50,582 nt of DNA from Lacustribacter sp964460315 (GCA_964460315.1 CAYWPQ010000009.1:1-50582), one strand, 5' to 3'; positions 1-8,357 are shown, counted from the first letter of the stretch. The notes: generated from the letters alone by a model not told the origin. Made by a program: numbers and translations.

Positions 1-1
1 T

Positions 2-526
2 GATGACTATGATGAGTTAGTCAGTTTTATCAGCGAAATTACAAATGACGGGCCCCGCTCGATGATCGATTTGGCAAAGATTGCGGAACGCGCTTATTTT
101 CATCCGGATACCAAAGGGCGCGTTTCGATTAAAAAAGTTCTGCCGGCAGTTTTAAAAACATCTCCGTACTTAAAAGAGAAGTATCAACGACCTGTTTATG
201 GGGTTGAAATTCCGAGTCTAAATTTTTCAAAGTTTAGCTGGTGGGAGGAACGCAGCGGCGAGCTTGTTGATCCCTATCAGCGACTGCGAGAATTCACTCA
301 AGCAATGATTGGTAGTCTCGAGGCAGGCACGGAGAACCTTGAAGCACTTGATATTGAGATAGCGGAGGGTGGTGCAGCTGCAATGGCATTTGCGAGACTG
401 CAGTTTGAAGACTTGAATGCCGACACACGGGAAAAGATTAAGGCTGCACTTCTCCGGTATTGCGAGCTCGATACTCTTGCTATGTTGATGATCGTCGAGG
501 GTTGGCGAGACTGTTCTTTGCGGTAA
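2..526 (+). CDS. DUF2779 domain protein, C-terminal part (partial)
   Basis: The reading frame is open from the left edge, so the start lies outside the window and about 174 residues remain. Typical DUF2779 features are visible: the stretch RAYFHPDTKGRVSIKKVLP near the start, a later GGAAAMAF segment, and the closing motif LLRYCELDTLAMLMIVEGW. Members are usually several hundred residues long and often carry a RecB/Cas4-like nuclease region N-terminal to this domain; that region cannot be seen here. The domain has no established biochemical role. Base composition is AT-rich like the rest of this island-like stretch. The family assignment is fairly safe; the function is open. Confidence 0.75.
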   Translation, partial: DDYDELVSFISEITNDGPRSMIDLAKIAERAYFHPDTKGRVSIKKVLPAVLKTSPYLKEKYQRPVYGVEIPSLNFSKFSWWEERSGELVDPYQRLREFTQAMIGSLEAGTENLEALDIEIAEGGAAAMAFARLQFEDLNADTREKIKAALLRYCELDTLAMLMIVEGWRDCSLR

Positions 527-660
527 ATATCCAGATAAAGGATTCGCAAATGTGCTCCAACCCCTCGATGTTCTAATCGAAATTCTCCTTAGAGCACAGT
601 GAGCCACCCAGAAAACCCAACTCGGCTTTGCCCCCCCCCGCCTAAATATTTCTGACTAAT

Positions 661-1584
661 TTAAACGCGATAACCAATCATAAACAAGGCAGCTTCAAGT
701 TTCCTCGGATCCCATTCTCCGCTAAATTCTTCAGCCAAAGAATGAATAATCCAATTCGCTCGAAGATTCGATAAGGCATGAACTTGGCTCGGATACTTTC
801 CTCTCCGTGGAAACCTATAAAGCTCGTTTGATGGATTCCTTCCCTTCTTGTCGCTCCTCATAAACCTCAATTCTTCGGGCACACTAGTTGGTCTTCTCTC
901 TGTGGGAATTGAATTTAGATATCTTATAACTAACAAACCGAGTGCTGCGCCCACTCTGTCATCGTAAATTATCGATCTGCCGCCTGAAGCCAGCGAAAAT
1001 ATTTTTGTTGTCCCAGAGTCCATTCTCAGGTCGCGGTGGTCGAATCGCTTTAAGCAATCTTTCGCGTTATCGCACGTCAACACATCAACCGCATCGTTGA
1101 TTGAGTGAACTAGCTTCCCTTGATCATATTTTGAGATTAGCCATTGAATGCTACCGCGATAGACCTGTCCCCACTCAAGTACTCTTGTTGCTGCAATAAA
1201 AGTTTTTTCTTCCGATTTTTCTCTTAATGCCATGTTCAAAAGATTAGCAAGCGATCTTAGTGCCTCATGATTACTTTCAAAATCTTTCTTCGAGAGATTC
1301 CCCTCGGGTTCAAGCTCTACTGTTTGTGCCTCTTGCTCATCGGAATCCTCCTCTTCCCCGCTAACTTTGTCATTGACGACCCAAAAATAGCTTTCTAGAG
1401 CATCTTTAAAAGTGTGAATTTCAAATTTGTGATCACGTCCAATACGGTCACCCAAGTACTTAAGCCAGATACGGTGCTTGATAGTGTATTGGTGATTGAG
1501 GTCGCCTCTTCTTCTGATCAAGCCAGCAATAAAATTGGTGAATCCAATGACATGTTCGGATTTTAAATAGCTGTTTTGGTCCAT
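661..1584 (-). CDS. Hypothetical protein, 307 aa
   Basis: I do not recognise this protein. It has no signal peptide or membrane segment. The N-terminal third is basic and rich in aromatic residues. A strongly acidic low-complexity linker (EEEDSDEQEAQ, residues about 77-87) separates it from a helical C-terminal part. That part contains an EWGQVYRGSIQWL helix and a segment IFSLASGGRSIIYDDRVGAALG. The second segment faintly recalls the helix region of OGG-like DNA glycosylase-fold proteins found in defence loci, but that is too weak to name it. It stands alone on the minus strand between plus-strand genes. The coding region is AT-rich with codon use unlike the housekeeping genes. It is a real open frame, but its function is unknown. 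Confidence 0.55.
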   Translation of the reverse strand: MDQNSYLKSEHVIGFTNFIAGLIRRRGDLNHQYTIKHRIWLKYLGDRIGRDHKFEIHTFKDALESYFWVVNDKVSGEEEDSDEQEAQTVELEPEGNLSKKDFESNHEALRSLANLLNMALREKSEEKTFIAATRVLEWGQVYRGSIQWLISKYDQGKLVHSINDAVDVLTCDNAKDCLKRFDHRDLRMDSGTTKIFSLASGGRSIIYDDRVGAALGLLVIRYLNSIPTERRPTSVPEELRFMRSDKKGRNPSNELYRFPRRGKYPSQVHALSNLRANWIIHSLAEEFSGEWDPRKLEAALFMIGYRV

Positions 1585-1758
1585 ACTCGCTGCCTTAAAT
1601 TATTTACTCTCGCTAAGTGGGGCTTGCCAGGGCTCTCCGAGCAGAGTCTTGGCTAGGTTTTCAAACCGACGGTGTCGAACAGCGGCCTCTGAATTTTGCC
1701 TTTTTTCGCCGTGTCCATTGACTCCAGTGCTAGCGAATGAAACTTCTAATTGACTTTA

Positions 1759-2076
1759 ATGACTATAAAATATAGCATTATCGATAAAAACTTAGAGGAA
1801 TCTGAATTGGCTACTTTTCGTTATGGGATTGACTGCGACTCGAGCGAGGTAGCTCGTGATCTCGCCAGCATGATCGAGTCGCTTGAGATGTTTCAGGATG
1901 ATCTTGAGGTGAGCGATGAACGGGTCTCGCTTTGCTCGAATCAGTCTTTGCTTGCTGAGCTAGAGAGATACTCTAAGCTCAAAGGAGTGGCATTTGCGGT
2001 CGAGGTTTGGCCCTCAGATCTCGATTTCGATGAGGCTGAGTCCTCAGGAGCATTGGAGTTCTACAACTATGGCTAA
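1759..2076 (+). CDS. Hypothetical acidic protein, 105 aa
   Basis: This is a small, very acidic protein with many D and E residues and no Cys pair, signal or membrane segment. The ATG at 1759 is preferred; a TTG nine bases upstream is also in frame, and neither has a convincing Shine-Dalgarno sequence. The last codons overlap the start of the next gene by 8 bases, so the two are probably translated together. No family is recognised. The size, acidity and overlap with a second small gene would suit a toxin/antitoxin or effector/immunity pair, but no motif supports that. Confidence 0.5.
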   Translation: MTIKYSIIDKNLEESELATFRYGIDCDSSEVARDLASMIESLEMFQDDLEVSDERVSLCSNQSLLAELERYSKLKGVAFAVEVWPSDLDFDEAESSGALEFYNYG

Positions 2077-2335
2077 GAAATCCTGTGCCGATGCAGGTCC
2101 TAGTGGCTACAAGGCATACGCCGGCAATAAAGAGACTCGTGACGAATTAAAAGCTTGGTTGGCCAGTGGGCAATTTGCAGGCCTCGTGATTACTGGGGGT
2201 TGGGATCCAAAGGAGGAGTGGGGATCATGGGGCATCGAGTTCACCTATGCAGATAACTCGATACTACAAATTATTAAAAAGGAATGGGTAAAAAAGGGCT
2301 GCGTTGCTGAGCGAGCTGATGCGGAGATGTCCTAA
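2069..2335 (+). CDS. Hypothetical protein, 88 aa, coupled to the preceding gene
   Basis: The start ATG at 2069 lies inside the last codons of the upstream small gene. A GGAG sequence 10 bases ahead supports it over longer in-frame starts. The product (MAKKSCADAGPSGYKAY...) has a compact middle with a GGWDPKEEWGSWGIEF segment rich in Trp and Gly, and a basic tail region (IIKKEWVKKG). No signal, transmembrane helix or known motif is seen. It forms a two-gene unit with its acidic partner in the AT-rich stretch. Function is unknown. Confidence 0.5.
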   Translation: MAKKSCADAGPSGYKAYAGNKETRDELKAWLASGQFAGLVITGGWDPKEEWGSWGIEFTYADNSILQIIKKEWVKKGCVAERADAEMS

Positions 2336-2623
2336 CTTCTAGAGTGGCCTGAGTGATCCATCCCATATCCCGCCGACTCTCTTTAAGTTTGCATTAGCGT
2401 CAGGAACCGCGGACAGAAAATGCGTCAAAAGTGTGAACGGTTAAAGCGAGAAATCGTGACAACCTTGTGTTTTTTGGTAGCGATTCAGGGATTGGCTCCG
2501 GCGTAACTTTGCTTCGCAAAGTTAGCCTGCACCGAGCTCGCCTGCGGCTCGTTTCGAACGCTGGGTTCAGTTTGGCTTTGCCGTCCTCTGCCGGTGCCCG
2601 ACGGGAATCCCCGAAAACACCGT
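2336..2623. other. Gene-free interval between the accessory genes and tRNA-Met
   Basis: No credible gene is seen. The interval holds a near-copy of the tRNA 3' end (2473-2493). It also holds a perfect 9-bp inverted repeat, TAACTTTGC-TTC-GCAAAGTTA (2504-2524), and a short CGAGC/GCTCG inverted repeat just after it. Base composition changes from AT-rich to GC-rich near 2500, which marks the edge of the accessory stretch. Confidence 0.55.
2473..2493 (-). repeat. Near-copy of tRNA-Met 3' end, candidate att-like repeat
   Basis: Plus-strand positions 2473-2493 match 2662-2682, the CCA end and T-arm side of tRNA-Met, at 19 of 21 bases. Both copies contain the core TCAGGGATT and lie in the same orientation. 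Similarity stops sharply beyond 2493. Such partial duplicates of a tRNA 3' end are the usual trace of tRNA-targeted integration. That reading is inference, as no integrase is present. Confidence 0.5.
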
Positions 2624-2663
2624 CCAAACAAACAAAAGCCCCTTGAAGGGGCTTTTGTTTGTT

Positions 2664-2666
<3 letters not shown>
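2624..2666 (-). terminator. Long-stem terminator-like hairpin abutting tRNA-Met
   Basis: A perfect inverted repeat: CCAAACAAACAAAAGCCCC (2624-2642) pairs with 2648-2666. One further T-A pair gives a 20-bp stem with a 3-base loop. Read on the minus strand it follows the tRNA directly and has a G/C-rich core followed by a T-rich flank, so it should end tRNA transcription. The stem includes the encoded CCA of the tRNA (2664-2666). It is nearly symmetrical and may work in both directions. Confidence 0.7.
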
Positions 2667-2740
<74 letters not shown>

Positions 2741-2750
2741 GAAGCCTCAA

Positions 2751-2779
2751 ATTATAGGGCAATCGGGAAGTCCGCTCAA
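2751..2779 (-). promoter_or_regulatory. Sigma-70 promoter of tRNA-Met
   Basis: On the minus strand TTGAGC (plus 2774-2779) is followed after exactly 17 bases by a perfect TATAAT (plus 2751-2756). It lies about 10 bases ahead of the mature tRNA 5' end, which fits a start point near 2744 with a very short leader. Confidence 0.8.
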
Positions 2780-2837
2780 CACGAGCCTTGGCTGTGAACC
2801 CGCCTACAATGGGCGCTCGAAGAGGCTGATCCAATCC

Positions 2838-4610
2838 ATGGCAGGAAAACTTACTGGCATCACCCGTTGGCTGAAGGATTACCGGGTGCTTGCCCGCTAC
2901 CGGAACCAGTGGCTCCTTGCTCTGCTCTTTCTGTTTCTGGCGGCCGCTGCCACGCTCTCTGTGCCTTTGGCCTTTCGAGACCTTGTGGACACTGGGCTCA
3001 CCAGCGAGGCCATTGACCAGAAGTTTCTTAATTTGCTTGCGTTGGCGTGTGTCCTTGCGGCGGTCACCGCGGCACGGTTTTATCTGATGTCCTGGCTTGG
3101 CGAACGCGTGGTGGCCGACATTCGTTCCAAGGTTTTTTCCAACGTGCTTCGCCAAAGCCCGTCGTATTTCGAGACCCTGCAAACGGGTGAGGTGCTTTCC
3201 CGGCTGACCAGCGACACCACTCTGGTTCAGACCCTGGTGGGCACAAGTATCTCCATTGCCTTGCGCAGCGCGGTCATGTTCCTTGGCGGTCTCGCCATGA
3301 TGCTGGCCACCAGTGCCTGGCTCGCCGGCCTGATGCTGGCTTTACTGCTTCTGATTGTGCTTCCGCTTTGGGCGCTTGGGCGGCATGTTCGAAAGATGTC
3401 GCGAGCAAGTCAGGACCGCGTGGCGGACACCAGCGCCTTGGCGGGTGAAGTGCTCAACGCGATGCCCACGGTTCAGGCATTTGTTCGTGAGCCGTATGAG
3501 ACCCAACGTTTTGATCAGGCGGTGGAATCGGCGTTCGATGAGGCAAAGAAACGCATTCGGCTTCGTTCAATGTTGACTGCGGTGGCGATCATGATGGCTT
3601 TCGGCGTGATTGTGTTTGTTCTTTGGATCGGCGCGAAGCAGGTGAGTTCGGGAACGATCAGCCTTGGTGAACTTACCCAGTTTGTGATGTATGCCGTGTT
3701 GGTGGCGGGCTCCATTGGTGCGCTTTCGGAAGTCTGGGGTGACCTGCAGCGTGCGGCAGGCGCCACTGAGCGTCTGGTGGAGCTCATGCAGGCCGAGCCC
3801 GAGCTTTCGCTTTCAGGCATGGCGTGCAATCCATCCAAGGCTTCGGCTGAATCGAGTGCTCTCGACGCAGGCGCAGCGGTCTCGGGCATTGAATTCCGGT
3901 CAGTGCGTTTTTCCTACCCTTCCAGGCCAGGAACTCCGGCATTGCATGAGCTGAGCTTCCAGGTTCCCAGCGGGAAGAGGGTGGCACTCGTTGGGCCATC
4001 GGGTGCGGGGAAGACTACGGTCTTCGCGCTGCTCTTGCGCTTTTATGCACCCGAGTCTGGCGTGGTGTCGGTGATGGGAAGTCCCATTCACGAATGGCCG
4101 CTTGACGCCTTGCGGGGGCAGATGGGAATCGTTCCACAAGACCCGGTGATCTTTGCCGCCAGTGCCATGGACAACATTCGTTACGGTAGGTTGGATGCCA
4201 CCGATGAAGAAGTAGTCGCTGCGGCCAAGACCGCCCATGCGGATGCTTTTATCAGGGCGCTGCCCCATGGGTATGAGAGCTTTCTTGGGGAACGAGGCGT
4301 GCGTCTCTCGGGCGGTCAGAAGCAGCGCATTTCAATTGCACGCGCCATTTTAAAGAACCCTCCGATTCTGCTTCTGGACGAAGCGACCTCCGCGCTTGAT
4401 GCGGAGTCCGAGCAGGAGGTCCAGCAGGCTTTAAACCAGGTACTGCCTGGGCGGACATCGCTCACCATCGCGCATCGCCTGGCGACCGTTCTTCAGGCCG
4501 ATGAAATTCTGGTGATGGATTCGGGCCGCGTGGTGGAGCAAGGAACCCATTCACAGCTGCTTGCGCAAGGCGGGCTTTACGCAAGGCTTGCCAAGCTTCA
4601 GTTTGTCTAG
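2838..4610 (+). CDS. MsbA-like ABC exporter (fused permease and ATPase)
   Basis: This is a half-transporter of 590 residues, the normal size for the type IV exporter family. An N-terminal six-helix membrane domain covers about residues 20-320 and starts with LLALLFLFLAAAATLSV. The C-terminal ATPase carries Walker A GPSGAGKTT near residue 386, signature LSGGQKQRISIARA near 489, Walker B ILLLDEATSALD near 510 and the H-loop in TIAHRLATV. It should work as a homodimer in the inner membrane. Relatives export lipids, lipid A precursors or drugs; the substrate cannot be read from sequence. The gene stands alone and its stop overlaps the convergent ABC-2 permease by 4 bases. Confidence 0.9.
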   Translation: MAGKLTGITRWLKDYRVLARYRNQWLLALLFLFLAAAATLSVPLAFRDLVDTGLTSEAIDQKFLNLLALACVLAAVTAARFYLMSWLGERVVADIRSKVFSNVLRQSPSYFETLQTGEVLSRLTSDTTLVQTLVGTSISIALRSAVMFLGGLAMMLATSAWLAGLMLALLLLIVLPLWALGRHVRKMSRASQDRVADTSALAGEVLNAMPTVQAFVREPYETQRFDQAVESAFDEAKKRIRLRSMLTAVAIMMAFGVIVFVLWIGAKQVSSGTISLGELTQFVMYAVLVAGSIGALSEVWGDLQRAAGATERLVELMQAEPELSLSGMACNPSKASAESSALDAGAAVSGIEFRSVRFSYPSRPGTPALHELSFQVPSGKRVALVGPSGAGKTTVFALLLRFYAPESGVVSVMGSPIHEWPLDALRGQMGIVPQDPVIFAASAMDNIRYGRLDATDEEVVAAAKTAHADAFIRALPHGYESFLGERGVRLSGGQKQRISIARAILKNPPILLLDEATSALDAESEQEVQQALNQVLPGRTSLTIAHRLATVLQADEILVMDSGRVVEQGTHSQLLAQGGLYARLAKLQFV

Positions 4611-5449
4611 CTGCGAATGCGCCACCCGGAGGCAATGAGTCTTAGGGTGATGATGGTTAACGCAAGGGCCGATACCGAAGAAATCGAAAGACTCACCCAC
4701 GGCGAGACATCGGCGACGCCATACATGCCGTATCGAAATCCATCAATCAGATAGAAAAAAGGATTCAGGTGACTAATCGTCTGCCAGATCGGGGGTAGCT
4801 GGTTGACTGAATAAAACACGCCCGCCAGAAAGGTGAGTGGGTTGATGAGAAAGTTTTGAAAGGCTGAGACATGGTCCCATTTCTCGGCCCACAGGCCTGC
4901 AATCAGTCCCAGTGACGCCAACACCACACAGGACAGCAGCGCGAAGATGACTGTCCAAAGAATCGATGACACTGAGATGGGCACAAACACCCATGCCGCA
5001 ATCCACACGCCAAGGCCACAGGCAAAGCCGCGTAACACGGCGCCACCCACATAGCCTGCAAACCATTCCCATGGGCGCATGGGCGAGAGCAAAAGAAAAA
5101 CAAGGTTCCCGGTGATCTTGCTTTGGGTAAGGCTTGACGAACTGTTGGCAAAGGCATTTTGCTGCAGCGTCATCATGATCAGACCGGGAATCAGAAAGGC
5201 GGTGTAGCTCATGCCCGGGTGGGGTTCAAGCCGCCCCTCAAGCAGGTAGGCGAAGATCAGAAGAAACAGAAGGCTGGAGATCACGGGTGCAAGAATGGTC
5301 TGCACCCCAACCTTGACGAATCGCATCGTTTCTTTGTGCAAAAGGGCCATCACACCCGAGCTGTCCGGTGTCATGGGCATAAGGTCTGGTGTCAACGTCT
5401 GGCTTTTCAGCGCTTGCCCAGCAGGGGCTACCGATATTTCAGAGTGCAT
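4607..5449 (-). CDS. ABC-2 type transporter permease (YadH-like)
   Basis: This is a membrane protein with about six helices. The N-terminal part aligns by eye with the YadH/NodJ type: an amphipathic region KETMRFVKVGVQTILAPVISSLLFLLIFAYLLEG, then a GLIMMTLQQNAFANSSSSL loop. The first 30 residues are unlike the family and the true start may be internal (Met near residue 25 or 34). It overlaps pyrF upstream by 11 bases, so the two are probably cotranscribed. The usual ATP-binding partner (YadG-like) is not beside it and is absent from the window. The substrate is unknown; family members export polysaccharides or lipids, or serve as drug efflux pumps. Confidence 0.85.
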   Translation of the reverse strand: MHSEISVAPAGQALKSQTLTPDLMPMTPDSSGVMALLHKETMRFVKVGVQTILAPVISSLLFLLIFAYLLEGRLEPHPGMSYTAFLIPGLIMMTLQQNAFANSSSSLTQSKITGNLVFLLLSPMRPWEWFAGYVGGAVLRGFACGLGVWIAAWVFVPISVSSILWTVIFALLSCVVLASLGLIAGLWAEKWDHVSAFQNFLINPLTFLAGVFYSVNQLPPIWQTISHLNPFFYLIDGFRYGMYGVADVSPWVSLSISSVSALALTIITLRLIASGWRIRS

Positions 5450-6263
5450 CGTTGATGGCGTCTTTGGTTTCGCGGGCTACATGGGCCGCAGCCTGCTGCC
5501 AGTCCCCAGCCGAGCTGGCGTAGAGAATGGCTCGCGATGAGTTGATCAGCATGCCGCCGGAGGCATTTTTGCCCGCGCGTACGGTGGCGACGAGATCGCC
5601 ACCTTGCGCACCAATACCTGGAATCAAGAGCGGCAGGGAGGGCGCCATGTGCCGGACGGCTTCGATCTCTTTGGGGTAGGTTGCACCCACCACAAGTCCC
5701 ACCTGCTGGTGATGATTCCAACGCTCTGAAGCCTGTTTGGCTACCTCCAGGTAGAGCGGATGATGGTGTTGGGTCGAGAGCATTTGAAAATCATCGCCGC
5801 CGGGGTTGGATGTTCGACAAAGCACAAAGATGCCCCGGCTTTCATACTGGAGGTAGGGTGCGAGGCTGTCGGTGCCCATGTAAGGGTTCACCGTGACGGC
5901 GTCCGCCTGATAACGGTCAAAGGCCTCTTTGGCGTAGTGCTCTGCGGTGGAACCAATGTCCCCACGCTTGGCATCAAGCAGCCAGATGTGATTCGGGAAA
6001 CGGTCGCGGGCGATGACGGAAAGCTTTTCAAGGACGCTCTCGGCCCGGTGGGAGGCGAAGTAGGCGATCTGGGGTTTGAAGGCCGAACAAAACGGCGCCG
6101 TTGCCTCCATGATGCCCAGACAGAACATTTCGATTGCTGCGAGCGGGTCTTGACCAGGTTGGCGAAGGCCTTCAGGAAGTTTGTGAATGTCGGGGTCAAG
6201 CCCCACGCAGAGCATGGACTGCTGGGACTGCCACGCATGCTCGAGACGCTGGATGAAGTGCAT
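5439..6263 (-). CDS. pyrF: Orotidine 5'-phosphate decarboxylase, type 2
   Basis: Catalyses the last step of UMP synthesis, decarboxylating OMP in the cytoplasm. The catalytic motif LLDAKRGDIGSTA spans residues 95-107, with D97, K99 and D102 as the charged network. The opening MLCVGLDPD is the typical beta-1 strand of the barrel. At 274 residues it belongs to the longer type 2 form common in betaproteobacteria, actinobacteria and myxobacteria rather than the ~230-residue E. coli form. It lies downstream of groEL but is separated from it by a strong terminator, and it overlaps the ABC-2 permease gene that follows. Confidence 0.95.
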   Translation of the reverse strand: MHFIQRLEHAWQSQQSMLCVGLDPDIHKLPEGLRQPGQDPLAAIEMFCLGIMEATAPFCSAFKPQIAYFASHRAESVLEKLSVIARDRFPNHIWLLDAKRGDIGSTAEHYAKEAFDRYQADAVTVNPYMGTDSLAPYLQYESRGIFVLCRTSNPGGDDFQMLSTQHHHPLYLEVAKQASERWNHHQQVGLVVGATYPKEIEAVRHMAPSLPLLIPGIGAQGGDLVATVRAGKNASGGMLINSSRAILYASSAGDWQQAAAHVARETKDAINDAL

Positions 6264-6274
6264 TCATCCATCAT

Positions 6275-6308
6275 AAATAAAAAAAGCCCCGCAGTGTTTT
6301 GCGGGGCT
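6275..6308 (-). terminator. Intrinsic terminator of groES-groEL
   Basis: On the minus strand AGCCCCGC (6301-6308) pairs with GCGGGGCT (6285-6292) around an 8-base loop. It is followed by a run of T interrupted once by A. It lies about 70 bases past the groEL stop and just before pyrF, so it should insulate pyrF from heat-shock transcription. Confidence 0.85.
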
Positions 6309-6381
6309 CAAACCGTAGGAGGAGACAACAAGGCTTCGATCTGGAAACTTCAGAGAAGTTCCAGACCAAGCCATAGGGGAA

Positions 6382-8037
6382 TTACATTCCCATGTCGCCC
6401 ATGCCACCCATACCGCCCATGCCACCCATACCGCCGGGCATGCCGCCGCCGGCTTTGTCGTCGGCAGGCGCTTCAGCAACCATGCAGTCGGTGGTGAGCA
6501 TCAAGCTTGCAACGGATGCGGCGTTTTGCAGCGCTGTGCGGGTAACCTTGGTGGGATCGACCACGCCCATTTCAAGCATGTCGCCATACTGGCCGGTGCC
6601 TGCGTTGTAGCCGGTGTTGCCCTTGCCTTCAAGCACCTTGTTCACGACCACGCTGGGCTCTTCGCCGCAGTTGGCCACGATCTGGCGCAGCGGCTCTTCC
6701 ACAGCGCGAAGAACGATCTTGGCGCCGGCGTCTTGGTCGGGATTGTCGCCTTTGACGGTGACTGCAGCACGGGCGCGAAGCAATGCCACGCCACCGCCGG
6801 CCACGATGCCTTCTTCAACGGCTGCCCGGGTTGCGTGAAGCGCATCTTCCACACGCGCTTTCTTTTCCTTCATCTCGACTTCGGTGGCAGCACCAACACG
6901 AATCACTGCAACACCGCCGGCAAGCTTGGCAACACGCTCCTGGAGCTTTTCACGGTCGTAGTCGCTGGTGGCTTCTTCGATCTGCACACGGATCTGCTTG
7001 ACACGAGCCTCGATGCTTTTTGCGTCGCCTGCGCCGTCAATGATGGTCGTGTTCTCTTTGCCGATCTCAACGCGCTTGGCGCGGCCGAGTTCCTGAAGGG
7101 TGGCCTTTTCAAGCGTCATGCCGGTCTCTTCCGAAATCACGGTTCCGCCGGTCAGGATAGCCATGTCTTCAAGCATGGCTTTGCGACGGTCACCGAATCC
7201 GGGCGCTTTGACGGCAACCGTCTTCAGAATGCCACGCATGTTGTTGACGACCAGAGTGGCGAGCGCTTCGCCTTCCACATCCTCGGCCACGATCAGGAGT
7301 GGGCGACCGGATTTGGCCACCTGCTCAAGCACGGGAAGAAGATCGCGGATATTCGAGACTTTTTTGTCGTAAAGCAAAACAAATGGGTCTTCGAGCAGGG
7401 CGCTTTGCTTTTCGGGGTTGTTAATGAAGTAGGGCGAGAGGTAGCCGCGGTCAAACTGCATGCCTTCAACAACATCAAGCTCGTTGTTCAATGACTTGCC
7501 GTCTTCGACGGTGATCACGCCTTCCTTGCCGACTTTCTCCATGGCCTGCGAGATGATGTCGCCGATTTCTTGATCGGAGTTGGCGGAAATCGCGCCCACC
7601 TGGGCGATTTCTTTGGAAGTTGTGCATGGCTTGCTGATTTTTTTAAGTTCTTCGGTGATGGCAGAGACGGCCTTATCAATGCCGCGCTTCAGATCCATCG
7701 GATTCATACCGGCGGCCACGTACTTCATGCCCTCGCGAACGATGGCCTGAGCCAATACGGTCGCTGTGGTGGTGCCGTCGCCAGCGGTGTCGGAGGTCTT
7801 CGAGGCGACTTCTTTCACCATCTGTGCGCCCATGTTTTCGAACTTGTCTTTCAGTTCGATTTCCTTGGCCACCGAAACGCCGTCTTTGGTGACGGTGGGT
7901 GATCCGAAGGAGCGCTCAAGAACCACGTTACGGCCTTTGGGGCCGAGGGTAACCTTTACTGCATTGGCCAGAATATTGACCCCTGCCACCATCTTGTGGC
8001 GGGCATCATCACTAAACAAAACTTGCTTGGCAGCCAT
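6382..8037 (-). CDS. groL: Chaperonin GroEL (60 kDa)
   Basis: ATP-dependent folding chamber that works with GroES. Residues 2-60 show the classic opening (AAKQVLFSDDARHKMV, TLGPKGRNVVLE). The ATPase motif GDGTTTATVLAQAI lies near residue 87, and the C-terminus ends in a Gly-Gly-Met repeat tail (about residues 530-551). The length of 551 is normal. It is the second gene of the CIRCE-controlled groESL operon, 32 bases downstream of groES. A long open frame antisense to it is a codon-bias shadow. Nothing is unusual in the sequence. Confidence 0.98.
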   Translation of the reverse strand: MAAKQVLFSDDARHKMVAGVNILANAVKVTLGPKGRNVVLERSFGSPTVTKDGVSVAKEIELKDKFENMGAQMVKEVASKTSDTAGDGTTTATVLAQAIVREGMKYVAAGMNPMDLKRGIDKAVSAITEELKKISKPCTTSKEIAQVGAISANSDQEIGDIISQAMEKVGKEGVITVEDGKSLNNELDVVEGMQFDRGYLSPYFINNPEKQSALLEDPFVLLYDKKVSNIRDLLPVLEQVAKSGRPLLIVAEDVEGEALATLVVNNMRGILKTVAVKAPGFGDRRKAMLEDMAILTGGTVISEETGMTLEKATLQELGRAKRVEIGKENTTIIDGAGDAKSIEARVKQIRVQIEEATSDYDREKLQERVAKLAGGVAVIRVGAATEVEMKEKKARVEDALHATRAAVEEGIVAGGGVALLRARAAVTVKGDNPDQDAGAKIVLRAVEEPLRQIVANCGEEPSVVVNKVLEGKGNTGYNAGTGQYGDMLEMGVVDPTKVTRTALQNAASVASLMLTTDCMVAEAPADDKAGGGMPGGMGGMGGMGGMGDMGM

Positions 8038-8069
8038 TATTGGACTCCGTTAAAAAAGGGTTGAGAAAA

Positions 8070-8357
8070 TTAGCCGATCACAGCCATGACATCGTCTTCG
8101 CGCAGCACGAGCAGCTCGTCGCCGTCGACCTTGACGGTCTGGCCTGAGTACTTGCCGAAGAGAACCTTGTCGCCAACTTTCACATCAAGAGGACGAACCT
8201 TGCCGTCTTCCAGGATCTTTCCGTTGCCCACGGCGAGCACTTCACCTTGATCCGGTTTTTCGGCCGCGTTGTCGGGGATCACGATGCCGGAGGCGGTTTT
8301 GCGCTCGTTGTCGAGGCGTTTGACCACGAGGCGGTCGTGTAGGGGACGCAATTTCAT
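8070..8357 (-). CDS. groES: Co-chaperonin GroES (10 kDa)
   Basis: Lid of the GroEL chamber. At 95 residues it matches the family length when started at MKLRPLHDRLVVKRL. The ATG at 8357 has GGAG nine bases ahead and is preferred over an in-frame ATG 15 bases upstream, which would place that Shine-Dalgarno sequence inside the gene. The mobile loop (ERKTASGIVIPD, residues about 17-30) and the roof hairpin are present. First gene of the heat-shock operon. Confidence 0.97.
   Translation of the reverse strand: MKLRPLHDRLVVKRLDNERKTASGIVIPDNAAEKPDQGEVLAVGNGKILEDGKVRPLDVKVGDKVLFGKYSGQTVKVDGDELLVLREDDVMAVIG

Larger units (their letters stand above)
1..2493. other. AT-richer accessory region (island or remnant) ending near tRNA-Met
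   Basis: This stretch is visibly richer in A and T than the rest of the window. It holds only unfamiliar genes (a DUF2779 tail, a 307-residue unknown and two small overlapping unknown genes), whereas nearly everything to the right is recognisable housekeeping. It stops at a 21-base near-copy of the 3' end of the neighbouring tRNA-Met gene. That is the arrangement left by tRNA-targeted integrases. No integrase or transposase gene is visible here; the other boundary and any integrase would lie left of the window. Island status is inference. Confidence 0.5.

Noticed and set aside
631..639. Run of nine C, possible phase-variable tract
   Set aside because: It lies between two gene ends and not in a coding region or promoter spacer, so slippage would have no obvious effect; it could also be a sequencing artefact.
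1759..2335. Naming the small pair as a toxin-antitoxin system
   Set aside because: Only size, overlap and acidity support it; there is no known toxin or antitoxin motif.
2400..2627. 75-codon minus-strand open frame next to tRNA-Met
   Set aside because: It crosses inverted repeats and the att-like copy, has no ribosome site and reads as low-quality sequence.
6526..7494. A 322-codon open frame antisense to groEL
   Set aside because: Composition and periodicity come from groEL; the translated product shows no domain or signal.
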